A stretch of 64,000 nt of DNA from Epiperipatus broadwayi (GCA_028023455.1 JAQFVV010006216.1:5038877-5102876); one strand, 5' to 3'. Counted from the stretch's first letter, positions 23,330 to 35,600 are shown. A program made the numbers and translations. Notes: generated by a model not told the origin, from the sequence alone.

Positions 23330-24835
23330 TTAGTCATGAAGATGACAGAACTAGTGAAGCTAGATTTTTAGGAGCATAGAATATTGCTCATGCCACACAT
23401 CCATATGGAGGAGAATTTATTAAAAGAAACTTGGAAGAAGTGATTAGTTTTAGATCCAGATAATAGAAAACTGCATAAATTGATCACACAAATTCCGATG
23501 TCATACCCATATAACTGGGTGGCCTATTAATTAAATTAGTAAAAATGTTAAAAATAGTTTGATGTGTAATTTGAAAAATTGTACAGCATTCAGTTTAGCT
23601 CTAAATGAGTGTACAGACATTTAGGATATTTCTGCAGATATAAATGTGAAAGAAGAAATGTTAGATATACTAGCTCTTAAAAAACAACTTGTAGTATCAA
23701 TGTCAAAAATGCACTTGATGAGATAATTAACAGGTTTATATTGCCGTGTGATAAACTTGTAGATGTTGTGACTGATGGAGTCCCTACAATAATAAGGAAA
23801 AACCTAGATCTTATTGGTCTTTTAAATAATAATCCTAAAATTCCACATTTTGTATTTCTTCACTGCATAATTCACCATTCTGCACTTAAAATACTTAACA
23901 TACTTAAAATATGAAAATGTGGTAGATTGTTTTGCAGATTGTGAATTCAATTAGAACAAATCCAAACACACTATCAATTTAAGAACTTTTTAGAAGAGTT
24001 AAATGATGAAACAGGTGAATTGCCCAGTGATCTCTCCTTATGGTCTGTTATAAGATGGTTGTCAATTTACAATGCTTTGAGCCATTTTGTGGAATTCCTA
24101 AATCCTATTATATCATTTTTAAAAGAAAAAGAAAAACAATACCCAGAATTAGAAAATGAAACTTGGCTTTCTGATTTAATGTTTCTTTAATGACATTATG
24201 GAACATTTGCAAATACTTAATTTAGCTTTACAAGGAAAGAGAAAAATAATTAGTGATTTGTCACAGACTATATTTCATTTTGAAGCTAAACTTTAGCTTT
24301 TCATGCATGATCTTGAGTCCAGAATATTTAATCATATTTTATGAGTAAAAGCAAATATGATTAATATCAAAGAAGAAAAATTAGACAAATATAAAGAAAA
24401 ATTGGAAGAGTTGGAAGAGGATTTCAAATGTAGGTTTGATGATTTGAAAAGTTTTAAATCTACATTTGCATATTTTGTGAGCCCACTTATTTGTGCTGTT
24501 AGTGAAGATGGATTTCCAATTTCTGAAATAATACTTATTGAAAAAGTGGCTGGAGAATTGAAATTATTAGAGATGAAAGAGGAACAGGCATTGCAAATGC
24601 ATCAAAAATCTAGTTCTCTAATTGAATTTTGGAAATTCATGCCAGAATCAAAATATCCACACTTATAAAATGCTTATCATTTCATTTCAATTTTTGGCAC
24701 AACATATTGCTGGGAATCATTGTACTACACAATGAAATTCGTGAAGTCAAAATAACATTGACAGTTGACCGATCATCATCTTACAGAATTGCTGCAAATA
24801 GCTTTAACAAATTATACACTAAATTTTAAAGATTT
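23330..24835 (+). pseudogene. hAT-family transposase relic (GTF2IRD2/ZBED5-like)
   Basis: Plus-strand frames, interrupted by many stops, read as the transposase type domesticated in GTF2IRD2- and ZBED5-like genes. Segments include DGVPTIIRKNLDLIGLL and HFVFLHCIIHHSALK (about 23770-23900), then DLSLWSVIRWLSIYNALSHF (about 24030-24090). The open stretch 24357-24668 gives EDFKCRFDDLKSF and FVSPLICAVSEDGFP. The C-terminal dimerisation region follows frameshifted at 24670-24830 (TELLQIALTNYTLNFKDLI). These proteins cut and paste DNA elements; this one is dead. No terminal inverted repeats were identified. Confidence 0.8.
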
Positions 24836-24839
24836 GATC

Positions 24840-25490
24840 AAAGGTCTGCATTAAATGTTATACTTTTTATTAATGAATTTTTATTATATTTTGTTTTTGT
24901 TATTAAAATTTTGAAATAATTATTGTATTTTATTTATTTCTCTTAATTATATTTTCTTATATACTTTATACACCACTTACAACTTGTGTAGAATATGTTA
25001 TCATAATAATTAAGTTAAATAAAATTTGACTATATGTATTTATTTTTGTGTATTTAAATCATATGGTGTAGTTCTTTACAAAACATGAAAAATCAGCATG
25101 TGACCCATCTTTAAATTTTCTGGAATTAAATCAAGATGTGCACTAACTCTAATTTTGTTTTTAATTTTTAAAGCTGCAGTTTTTAGTTAAATTTATAATG
25201 AGATGGTTTCATGAAGCAGATATCAAAATGCAATATCATTTGATAGTGATATTTTTACTTTGAGCCAATTAAAAACAAAAATAAGAATTTCTTCTAGGTA
25301 CTTAAATTTTCAATATTCTGATACTTGTACTACTTTTGACAATTCAAAATATAATTGACAGAACATTTTAATACTTTGAGGGCAACATATAGAGGCTTTA
25401 GTTTAATAAATAATAGTTAAATAAATTCAACTACTTTAGCAATCAGTAACAGCACTACAAAAGCATAAATATTGAAAATATAAGTGGTTA
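24840..25490. other. AT-rich non-coding stretch
   Basis: Nothing was supported. It may include the 3' end of the hAT relic. Confidence 0.4.
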
Positions 25491-25494
25491 GGAT

Positions 25495-28030
25495 TCATTA
25501 TCAATAAAAAGTGAAATAACAACATTGTGGAGATTGATGGTGTATGGGAAATAGTGACAAGACTACTTATTCAACTTAATAGCATATACCAAATTCATAT
25601 AATTCAGGTGTATGCCCCAACAAGTTCTCATAGTAATGAAGTAGTAGAAGACTTTTATATGGATGTACAAAAGATTTCTGAATTAGTAAAAAAATGAAAG
25701 ATGAAGGTAAATTTGATTATGGTAATAGAGATTAGAAAGGATATAGACTTGTGGAGTTTGCAGAAAAAGAAAACTTTATATTATGAATTCTTTTTTTTTT
25801 ATGAGAAAAATGTTAAAAGGAAATGGACATGGAAGCATCCAAGTGAAGATACAACAGAATTGGATTATATTTTGACTAACAGAAAATACATATTTCAAGA
25901 ATGTAATGTCCCTCCTTAATAAATTCAAGACAGGAAGTAATCATCAATTAGTAAGATGTGAGATACATGTTGATGCTAAACTAGAGAGACAAAAATTATT
26001 TTAAAAAATAATATTTAAAGTTTATATCTAATCTTCGGAAACATTTTAATGAGTTTTAATCAGCACTTGCAAATCGTTTTCAACTATTAGTAGATTTTGA
26101 ACATGATTCCGATTTACATGAAATTAATAGCAAAATAACTGATACACTTTTAAAACTGCAATAAAGATAAAATAAAAATAAAGTAAAAATAAAGCATCAA
26201 TTGATTAACAAAATTTCTATTGATATTAGAGAATTTATAAAGAAAAGAAAGAATTTGAATATATATAAAAATGATGCATTAAGAAGGATTGAATTTCTCA
26301 AATTTTGGGAAATGGTACAAAAGAGAGTTGATAATGATAAAAGGAAGTATAATTGTGAAATAGCAAGGAAATCTATGGAATATAATAAAAGACTAAAGAG
26401 TGTAAAACAACATTTTGGTATTGGTAGGAAACATCTGCAATAAAAAAAAAGATGGAACTATTACTAGAATGACATCATGAATAGTAGTAAAGAATAAGTA
26501 CCTCCTACATCAATTATATCTTCTGAATTTCACAGGATTTTAAATGAAAAAGTGAGGCATGCAGTTAAATTTATAAAAAAGGAAAAAACTCTAAGTAATG
26601 ATGGAATTGTAATTGATATATTAAAAGAAGCAAGTGAAGAAATAGAAAATTTTGGCAAACATATATACCAAATATCTAAATGATAAAGATGTACCAGATG
26701 ATTGAAAGAATGCAATATTAATATTAATATATGAAAAATGTAGTAAAGAAGATATTAGAAATTACAGACCTATTAGTCTTTTATTAGTTTTATACAATTT
26801 TTTTAATAAGATAATTACAACTCATCTACAGAGAACATTGGATTTCAACCAGCCAAAAGAACAAGCTGGATTTAAAAGTGGTTTTAGTACAGTATATCAT
26901 ATCCAAGTAAAAAGGACCAATGAATATGAGTTGCCATTATGCTTTGGATTTGTAGATTATAAAAAAGCATTTGATTTTATAAGCATTTCTTCAGTGATTA
27001 AAGCATTGATTCATCAAGATATAGACCCAGGATATTCTCATATTTTAAAGAATATTTAAAAAATGCAATAGCAACAATTAAATTACATAATGATACTAGG
27101 AAGGTTAACATTGAGAAGGGTGTAAGACAGGATAACTTCATATCTCAAAAAAATTTTACAGCAGTGCTGCAATAAATATTTTGTAGATTAAAATGGGAAG
27201 CTAAAGGAGTAAAAGTAAATGGAGATTATTTAAGTCATTTAGATTTTGCACATGATGTAGTTGTTTTTGCAAATAATGCTTCAGAGCTTCAGGAACTGTT
27301 GCAAGAGTTATCAGGTGAAAGTAAGAAAGTAGGACTAAAAGTAAATGGTAAAAAGACTAAAGTAATGTTCAATGGATTTTTAAAAAGATGAAAATAATGA
27401 TTGATTATGATGAGTTAGAAGAAATTAGCAATTACAAAAAACCTTGGTCAGATTATTACTATAGATTGAAACATAATTGATTAAATTAATCATAGAATTA
27501 AACTTGGCTTGAATGCTTTTGGTAGAAATAACTTGATACTAAAAGGAAATATGCCTATGTGTTTAAAAAGGAAGGTTTTTAATAAATGTGTTTTGCCAGC
27601 TCTTACTTATTAATCTGAGAATTGAACACTTAATAGAAGAGCAATATAGAGAATTCAGACCACTCAAAGAAGTATGAAGAGATGCATGATAGGAATAACA
27701 ATAGATCAAAAGCACAATACATGGATAAGAGAACAAACTAATATGACTGACATCATTAAAAAAATTAAAAGACAGAAGTGGTGCTGGGCTGGACATATTT
27801 CTAGAAGAGATAATAGATAGACAATTAAAATCTTAAACTGGATTCCAAAATATTGTAAAAGACTGAGAAAGAGATCACATGTGAGATGGATGGATGAAAT
27901 AATAAAGTGTGCAGGAGTGATGTGGAAAAGAGAGGCTAGAAATCGGAGATGGATTGAACTTGGAGAAACTTGGAGAGACATTCATCCTGGAGTGGATTGA
28001 TGATGGTTGTTGATAATGATGATGAACATC
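25495..28030 (+). mobile_element. RTE-type LINE, copy 1
   Basis: A non-LTR retrotransposon relic with endonuclease, reverse transcriptase and the C-terminal tail typical of RTE elements (CFDP2-like proteins), ending in a TGATGATG-rich tail at 27998-28025. It aligns with copy 2 at 57.1-59.2 kb. The endonuclease is shortened: relative to copy 2 it lacks about 70 bp, including the catalytic DFNA-like segment, near 25670-25700. The 5' end lies upstream of 25500 but is not visible. Confidence 0.88.
25540..28000 (+). pseudogene. RTE endonuclease-reverse transcriptase relic, copy 1
   Basis: The N-terminal part reads QVYAPTSSHS (about 25606). A linker follows: LDYILTNRKYIFQECN ends at 25919. The helical region at 26201-26443 is open for 80 codons. 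Reverse transcriptase appears at 26838-27059 with QAGFKSGFSTVYHIQV and motif A FVDYKKAFD. The YADD-like box at about 27240-27270 reads FAHD, so one catalytic Asp is lost. The C-terminal tail carries RWIELGETWRDIHPGVD (about 27945-27998). Stops are frequent, so it is not functional. Confidence 0.85.
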
Positions 28031-28980
28031 AACTTTTAGATTCAGTGTTAATAATCTTAAAATATAGATCAATTTAAATATTTTGATAGATTTTGCAAAT
28101 AGAAATTCAGACTTCAAGATTGAAATTCAATAACACAGTTTCATAATGCTGTTGCAATTAATGAATTAAAATTTATATTTCATTATAATTATACAAATAT
28201 TACAGCTATATTAATTATATGTATGATCATTATTTTGTCCCAATTGATGTATAAAAGTAAAGCATGAAGTTCTGTCACCATACCATAAAGATTTTGAATA
28301 ATATTTGTTTAAAGATGATTCATAAAATTCTAAAAAATTATGACAATATTCTTATCAATTTTATTTTCCATTCTATTCTATCCTTATTCATATCTATTTA
28401 ATGTAAGTATTTCATACTGAGCCAATGAAATGACTTAAATGTAATCTTTATAATATAAATGGAATCTACTTCTTCCATGAAAATCATTATTACTGTTTAT
28501 TCATTTCACATGACTTTTTGGATAAGGCATGTGAAATGAATAAACAGTAACAGATTTTCCAAAAACGATTTTATGATAAAATGAAGCATATTCTATTTAT
28601 ATTATAATGATTATCTCCCAGATATATGATTGGTTAGAACTGAAATATTTTCATTGAAAAGATATGAATAAAAATAAAAATATAATCGAAAATTAAAATT
28701 GGAAAGATGTGAAAATCTTTCTAAAATAAAATTTTCTGTAAAAGAAATTAAAAGACAACATAATTAGAATACTAAGTAAACAAGCTAAAGAAAAAGCATG
28801 TGATATTTATAGATTACTAAATTGATTTTATAATCATTATAAAACTCATCCTTAACTTATTTTTATCTTTCTATTTTTTTCTGAACTTAGAATAGTCACA
28901 TTCATTTATGAGTAGAATGAATAACCATTTTTTATACCATGTAATTCAATTTTGTGTAATAATAATATAAAGAATATATA
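28030..28980. other. AT-rich non-coding stretch upstream of the candidate first exon
   Basis: It contains one perfect inverted repeat (28490-28550, listed separately) and a TATATATATG stretch immediately before the exon at 29014. No other feature. Confidence 0.4.
28490..28550. repeat. Perfect 23-bp inverted repeat
   Basis: TTACTGTTTATTCATTTCAC and the three following bases (28490-28512) are exactly reverse-complemented at 28528-28550 around a 15-bp loop. It may be a transcribed hairpin or a miniature foldback. Confidence 0.9.
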
Positions 28981-29013
28981 TATGTTCAGGAAAACACCAA
29001 ATGCACAATCAAG

Positions 29014-29173
29014 ATGCCTGCTCTACAAACTCTAAAAGTTAGTTTTAATAATACAGCTACATTCAATAAAAGTTCAGAAATTTTTACATCTAGAATTCCT
29101 CAACTGTCATTTGCTCCTTATGTTCCAGAAAAATCATCTAATGGATTGAACACTAATCGAAAAGTAATAACAG
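29014..29173 (+). CDS. Candidate host-gene exon 1, unrecognised protein
   Basis: ATG at 29014 in a favourable context (CAAGATGC) opens a frame of 53 codons plus one base, ending at a donor, ACAG|GTAGAA. Exit phase is 1. The peptide is polar and rich in Ser, Thr and Asn (MPALQTLKVSFNNTATF... to NTNRKVIT), with no membrane segment or recognisable domain. The frame stays open upstream to about 28966. An acceptor-like TTCAG at 28985-28989 could make this an internal exon instead. The exon at 52394 starts in the matching phase, so the two would be separated by a 23.2-kb intron. Base composition is less AT-skewed than its surroundings. I do not recognise the family. Confidence 0.45.
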
Positions 29174-29179
29174 GTAGAA

Positions 29180-30200
29180 TTTCATTATTTTATAAAATAA
29201 TTTTATTTATGTTTGTACATATATCTTAATATAGCAAAAATTATTACTTTACTAAATATAAATCATATATACTATAAAATAATAAATTTACATTTATTAT
29301 TCTATACTATATAGAAATTTTAAAAGAGAATCATATATTTTCTTTATTATACTTTAGCAGATTGTTAGCTATTAACAGATTACTGTAAATATAGAATTGT
29401 AAACCAATTTTGAACCATATTAAAAAACCCACATTAACTCGATACACATGTAGTCAGTTGACATGATATAAGATTAGTAGATTCTCATATTCAGAAGCAG
29501 TTATGGAAGTCTGTAAGCATTGACAATATTAATAGTGTATTATCATGTAGTATATGATATCAAAAATTGTCAATTTAGAATATAAAAAAATAATTAAAAT
29601 TTTTTATAATTACTATATGTATATAACTCACAAATTTTTATATATATAAAAAATATAAAAACAAAGCCTACATGATATATAATAAATAATATGAAATTAG
29701 TTCAAAAGTATTTGTTAGAAAAGTTTTTACTTGAAAAAAGTATATTATTGAATACTAATACTGTTTAATAATTCTTATAAGTAAGTTTATACTAATTAAG
29801 AATAGAATTATAAGAGCAAAATATATGATAAAAGAGAAAGTTTTTGTAAAGAATATAATATTTCATAAATTAAAAATATTTGAATTAATTATTTTTTTAT
29901 AATATGAAAAGACTGTATTAATAGCATTGTGGCAGCATCTTTTTAGCAATAGGAATATCTTGATAAATATGTTTATCAGAAAACATTTTAGTTCTTCTAA
30001 TAGTATTTTAGCCACAGAAAATAATTGACTTGGATAGCCATGAGAAGAAAAATGTAAACATCTTTGTATGTTTGCATTTTATATATAACATTTATTTATT
30101 TTAATTAAAACATCTACATATAAAAAAAGATAATTATAGTTTTCTATTCTCATAGTAAATTTGATGTTAGTGTGGAAGGAGTTCAAAAAATTAAAAAAAA
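29180..30200. other. AT-rich non-coding stretch (putative intron)
   Basis: Homopolymer-rich sequence. No frame or repeat structure was supported. Confidence 0.5.
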
Positions 30201-30204
30201 CTCT

Positions 30205-30490
30205 GAAAGCCTATTAATAATTTGTACTAGTTATTCATTAGACAAGATATTATCCATTTAATGAATAATATTTTGTAATGTTTTTTACTACACCACTCTC
30301 ACACAAGATAAAGAGGGACTGTTTTCTATCTGCTTTTAACACCTTATAGAGGGATGTAATCATAAACATGTGACCAAAGACATGTGAAAAAGATGTGATC
30401 CCCAAGATGCACATTTCATGCTGAATCAGCACTCTTTATTTGCCTCAGATCATATTTTCTTATACATATCTTTATCATTGTCCAATATAT
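30205..30490. repeat. Dispersed repeat copy a
   Basis: It shares CACTCTCACACAA, TATTCATTAG...TTATCCATTTAAT and CATATCTTTATCATTG blocks with copy b immediately downstream (30540-30790). The blocks come in the same order and orientation at a period of about 330 bp, so this looks like a diverged tandem duplication. A third copy lies at 36.6 kb. Unknown family. Confidence 0.65.
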
Positions 30491-30514
30491 ATAAATTGGG
30501 AATTACTACAGTTT

Positions 30515-30790
30515 AATTGATAAGTGTAAATTTGCTGCCTTCACAACTTTGACACAAACCACTTGATAGAAGTACATTAATAATTTTTATTAGTCATTCA
30601 TTAGTCTAGAGATTATCCATTTAATTAATAATATTCCTATAGTGTAATTTTCACCACACTACTCTCACACAATGTGTGTGAAAAAGATGATATCTAAAAT
30701 TCACATTTTGTGTTGAACCAGCACTTATCAGTTGGACCAGATTACATTCTTGTACACATATCTTTATCATTGTTCAGTATATATTATATT
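30515..30790. repeat. Dispersed repeat copy b
   Basis: Direct partner of copy a. It also matches 36605-36780 (TTGATAAGTGT, CACAACTTTGACA, TTATTAGTCATTCATTAG). Confidence 0.65.
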
Positions 30791-30799
30791 ATCCTGGTT

Positions 30800-31550
30800 A
30801 GACCTTGAATAGGCATTGTATGTGTACACTTAAAAAAAATTACATTTATAGGTTATTGGTTTTTATAGATTATTGGTTTTGTAATTGTCAAGTGATATTA
30901 TATCTAATTTAAGTTATTAGGAAAACACAAATGCAAAAGTAGTTCACAATTTGATTTTCTACTATTTTTTATCTTTAAAAAAATAATATGCAGTAGATTT
31001 GATATCTTATATTAAAGTTACTTATAAAGTTAAGACCTACATTTTGTTTTAAGAATTAAAATAATCTTGTATTTATCTACATGTTTTAATAATAAGTTTA
31101 AATTGGTAAATGACAAAGTACATTTCTTCATGTGTGTATATGAATGATGACATATGTGCATGTTTGGGTTATTTTGTAAATACAAGATTATTGTATAAGG
31201 TTTTAAAATTACAATTATTTTTAAAGATAGTATTTTTTATTAAAATATATTATTGTAATAATTATTTTATAAATAAATGAGTGTACTATTTTATTTTTAA
31301 AAACAAGAAATTTAAGTCATTGTTATTATTTTGTTTATTTTAAAATCTGAAAGGAAAACATACTGTCAGAGACTGTATTCTATTTATAAAAGAAGTTAAA
31401 ACTCTATTAAAGAGAAATAATGATTCTTTTAAAATAAATGAATAAATTTGAGTTATATGCTTATTATGGTATCTAACTTGATGACCTTATTAAGTTGGCT
31501 GTCTTATTTATTGTTTTTCTGTATACATGATATTCTCTAACAGTTCAATT
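30800..31550. other. AT-rich non-coding stretch (putative intron)
   Basis: Nothing was supported. Confidence 0.5.
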
Positions 31551-31557
31551 AATATGA

Positions 31558-32010
31558 TGTGTTAAGTGCTGTGTCCTCAGCTGCGGCTGAGCGATGCAAA
31601 TCTGAATACTTATTTTTAAAATAAGAACAACTAACTAATTTACATTAGGTCTTTATTGATACATAATAAATCATAACAAAACAACAGTTATGAGTAATTG
31701 ATTAACATATATATAAAACATAGTCTTATTGCATTACAATTCAAACTCACTCTCAGTCTATAGTAATACAAATAAAAACACAGTACCTTGACTGGGTGGC
31801 GAAAATAGAACCCTTGAGAAAGCCACTTCGGGAATTTAAAAATTATATTAAGACCAGTGCAGTCTGCTTCTACCCTAGTTGTCCGGATTTACCTACAGGC
31901 ACCGAGAACCTGGGATCACAGTCCGAAAAGGAACAGCACTTAGGAATAGCTGCAGGAAAAAGACATCGAGAGTTATTTTTCCTGCTCTTTTATACTCCCA
32001 TGTTTAAAAT
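31558..32010 (-). promoter_or_regulatory. LTR-like or promoter-like segment with minus-strand TATA box
   Basis: On the minus strand, GGGAGTATAAAAGAGCAGG (about 31983-32000) precedes a less AT-rich ~200-bp segment that ends at a donor-like AAG|GTACTG near 31786. The layout parallels 7979-8272. The plus strand is open for 110 codons (31796-32128), but that frame shows no domain and is probably incidental. Solo LTR, or a retroelement promoter, is the leading idea. Confidence 0.3.
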
Positions 32011-32471
32011 CCCATTCTCATTTCTTCTTTTCTGTATTAATACATTTTTTTCCATGTGTGCAAAATGGATTCATTTGGCTATTAATTCTCGATCAGTTAA
32101 ACAATGCATCTGTAATTACATTATTTAGTTAATACAGTTTGATCTAGTTACTCTTTATTCCACTTTAATTACTTTGAATCCTATATACATTTACCCCTCA
32201 TTTATATCTCTACTAAATATTTATTACTTAAAGTATGTGCCTTTACTGGCTCTATTTACATATATATAACATTAAGCATTAAATATTTTGTTTAAAAAGT
32301 GATATGTATATATTTTTAAAGTGTATTGTGTAAAAAAAATAATATGATTAACCAAACAAAAAGTTTGCCATTTGCTTCCAGGACAAAATGTAGATCCTTT
32401 GAGAAATTTTAAAACAACAACTAAAATGGGATTTATAATAACTACTTTTTCCTATTGCATTGCCAAATGTA

Positions 32472-32697
32472 TACCATATAATAGTCAATTATCCAATCTC
32501 TTTATTACTTTTACAATGCTTTATTTTTCAACCTTTTTTCTACAGTTTACAGTTTCGATTGCCCCAGCAATCTTCTTCAGAACATTATATCTCCTAGATT
32601 GCTGGGGCAATCGAAACTGTAAACTGTAGAAAAAAGGTTGAAAAATAAAGCATTGTAAAACTAGTAAAGTGATTGGACAATTGAGTATTATATGGTA
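32472..32697. repeat. Inverted pair of Penelope-type terminal sequence, 102-bp arms
   Basis: Arms 32472-32573 and 32596-32697 are reverse complements with few mismatches around a 22-bp loop. Each contains GATTGCTGGGGCAATCGAAAC and a downstream TAAAGCATTGTA block that also occurs in the Penelope 3' region at 23.04 kb. Only the minus-strand arm keeps CTGAAGA before the hairpin. Confidence 0.88.
32540..32580 (-). ncRNA. Hammerhead-ribozyme-like motif (minus strand)
   Basis: On the minus strand: CTGAAGA, one A, then a strong 6-bp helix GATTGC/GCAATC closed by TGGG, then GAAAC. An AC...GU pairing (GAAAC, eight bases, GTA) could form a minimal stem III with a GUA cleavage site. Position 7 of the hammerhead core tolerates A. 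The extra A before stem II and the unclear stem I are the weak points. It is the best-preserved of the motifs here. Confidence 0.45.
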
Positions 32698-32699
32698 AA

Positions 32700-34425
32700 A
32701 TGGAATTTATTATTTGAACGCATTGTTGAAGAAATTTTTTTAAAATATATTTAAAAATTAAAATGAATATATACATGTATGTCTAGTATACACATATATA
32801 TACACTAGTGCTAATAAACACTTTAATAATTTGCCAAGGATTTAAAATAATATTAATCAACTAATGGAATAATTATTTTTTTAAAAGAATTCTGAAAAAA
32901 GTTTGACCAGCTACATGTTTATAAAATAGGTTTTATAACAACTAATGGAATAATTAAAAGTTATAAAAATGTTAATGAAGTCTTGCTCATGTAAATCTAA
33001 ATATGTGCCTATATGTATCAAGTACTTATGGTTATTAATGTGCCACGGATAACATGATAACCATCCAACAAATGGAGTAATTAATAGTTAGAAATGTTAA
33101 TAAAGTTTAACCATTGAAATTAATATCTACCTGCATCTGTATTTATATGTGTATGTAAATGAACCAATAATTAAAAAGCATACATAATAATAACTCCAAA
33201 TGTGGTAATCATCATTTAAAAAGGAATAATACTCATTGATATCTTACCAGGAATTATTCATGATCAGTTTAATAAATAAACTTCAAATATTTTAAAGAGA
33301 TATACTATTTTTTATTATATTATGGTACTTCAAAATTGGATTCTCTTGATGGATTTGGAACTTAATAAAAAAAAACAAAGAAACTTTTCGTGATAAATAT
33401 TACTCACAATTCACACAGGTTGTTTGGTCTATTTATAATTTATTATATGTAATTATTTGATTTAATGTTATTATTTTAAAAAGGTTATTTAACATATACT
33501 TATGTGTGGATGAATATCTAAATGTGCACTTAACCAAAAGAAAATCCTAATACTGTAGTTCTAAATTTTATATTTAATAATCATCATAGATTTTACTTAA
33601 TAACTTGTTTGGTGAATGTTTAGTAGGCAAGCTATAACAAGTTAATATTTTCTTCCATATGATTTAATATATTGTCCATTTAAATTAATAGATAAAGGGA
33701 TACTTTCTTCTGGTTGAAAGAATATCTATGTCTAGCACAACTTTGATAGTTTAAACAATTACAATATTATGTATCTTAATTTAAATCATTATAACATTAT
33801 CACTAATTTTATATTGTTCACTTTATAAATAAATTATTATTCATTAAATCCAAATTATAAGTCTTATTTAAGTTAGAAAATATATGACATAGTAATTATA
33901 ATTTATAGCTTTATTATAAATATAAATACTTAAACCCTAATTAATGAAGTAATATAAATTTCATTGTTATAATAGAATCCAGTAATGATTAAATATTAAT
34001 CTAAGATTTTCATAAACACTCATTGATATAAAAGTTATTAATAAATTCTTATAATAAAATTTTATATATAATCACTAAGTTTAATATCTTTATACATTCT
34101 TAAATAGAATATAAATTTACCATACAGTATCAAAAAGTTTATTTATGAATGAATTCCAATGTAAAATATTAATGAATTTTAAATATTATTACAACATAGA
34201 TTTTGGATTATTTTATTAATAAAACCTGCATAATCTTCACTTATTTTATTCTATTACAGATTTGGTTTAATTAACTAATATAACATTATTAATTTTAGCT
34301 AATATATGTGTTTCATTACAGATTTGGTATTGTACAATTAATACTATTTTAAATTTTAACTTTACCATTTATAGGACATAAAGTAAACAGTCCATATGAT
34401 CAATTTATTCTATTATAACTCTTAA
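32700..34425. other. AT-rich non-coding stretch
   Basis: No gene or element was supported. A motif resembling AACTAATGGAATAATT recurs at 32860 and 32940 and, diverged, at 33065. Confidence 0.45.
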
Positions 34426-34704
34426 TATTCATCATGTTAGTATTTCATTATAGTGAAAGATTAATTGGTGCTTGTATTATAGATAAAGTCACCGTAGGAT
34501 GGCACTGTTTTCACGCTAAAACTATAAAATATGAACTTTCACGGGCCGTTGATTTTAATAATTTTTCTGTGCTTTTTTGTAATGCGAAAATAAAAACAAA
34601 ACAAAATCATCTTTTTTAAATATTATTTTTTATTAATGTATACAATTTAACCCTTTTCCCGCCTCTTACGAGGCTCCTCGTAGACATCTGACATCACTCT
34701 AACT

Positions 34705-34910
34705 CTGCGAGTTTTTATACGAAAATATTCGTTCAATATGTTTTTAAATAGGTTTTTAAAAGCTCTATCAGATGGTGCCCTCTTCCGAATTCTTTTACAA
34801 GTAAAAAATAAAAAAAAACTGCATTTAAAGCTAAACAAAGAAAGAAGCTTATTGGTGATTGGCTCTCAGCCAGTTCTCAGCCAACAAAGACATTCTGATT
34901 GGCTGGAAAA
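34705..34910 (-). promoter_or_regulatory. Candidate minus-strand promoter (CCAAT boxes and TATA box)
   Basis: On the minus strand AGCCAATCAGAA (CCAAT at 34898-34904) and GCCAATCACCAAT (about 34851-34864) are followed about 140 bp downstream by CGTATAAAAACTCG (TATA at 34712-34720). CCAATCA motifs plus a TATA box recall histone-type promoters. The downstream frame is only 15 codons from an ATG, so any gene would have to be non-coding, spliced or decayed. Confidence 0.32.
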
Positions 34911-35480
34911 AACAAAGAAACCGCTTGATCAAAGAAAAATAAAGATAAATGCTGAGATTTTCATTTCGAATGTGATTTAAGTATTGAAAAAAGTATAATC
35001 TGACAAATTAAAAATAATTTTTAAAAAATAAACTAAAAAAACAAAATTATTTTCGAAAAATATCGAAGATTTTTGTAAAAATATTGAAGCTGTAGTAAAA
35101 AGAAATATTTACTTTTCTATAACGTAAAAGTCAATCTTTTTGTTTATATTATAGCTTTTATGTTGCCGAAATTGAATATTTTAGAATAAATAAATAGCAA
35201 TTTATTTTTGAAAGAACTTTCGTTTTCTTCATAACCTGAAAAATTAATAATATACTTTTTATAAACGTATCTGAGTTGAATTTAATATTATAGGCGAATA
35301 TGTTTTAACAATAGGCTTTGTCTTCAGTTTGTGAGTTGGCCAATTAAAAGATTTGATTTTTACCTCATACAACCAATAATATAATTAGCGGTTAAAAGGT
35401 TAAATGATAATAATAAATGTAAAATAAATTCAACAAATTACAATTTGATTCGTGTTTTTTATATCGTATACTTTTTAAAT

Positions 35481-35600
35481 TGTGTTACGGCTTCTTTTTT
35501 ATCAATTTTCTATCGGATATTTTTTTATTTGTGTTACGGCTTTTTTTTTATCAATTTTCTATTGGATATTTTTTTACTTGTGTTACAACTTTTTTTGTTG
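35481..35600 (+). repeat. 49-bp tandem repeat, about 2.4 copies
   Basis: TGTGTTACGGCTT starts at 35481 and 35530, and TGTGTTACAACTT at 35579, giving an exact 49-bp period. The ATCAATTTTCTAT(C/T)GGATA core is shared by the first two copies. Confidence 0.85.

Noticed and set aside
31796-32128. 110-codon plus-strand ORF as a gene
   Set aside because: No domain, antisense to a TATA-like segment, no splice or codon-usage support. More likely part of an LTR-like segment.
34647-34838. Basic minus-strand 63-codon ORF as a histone-like gene
   Set aside because: The upstream CCAAT/TATA arrangement is suggestive, but the peptide does not match any core histone and the TATA box lies within the ORF itself.
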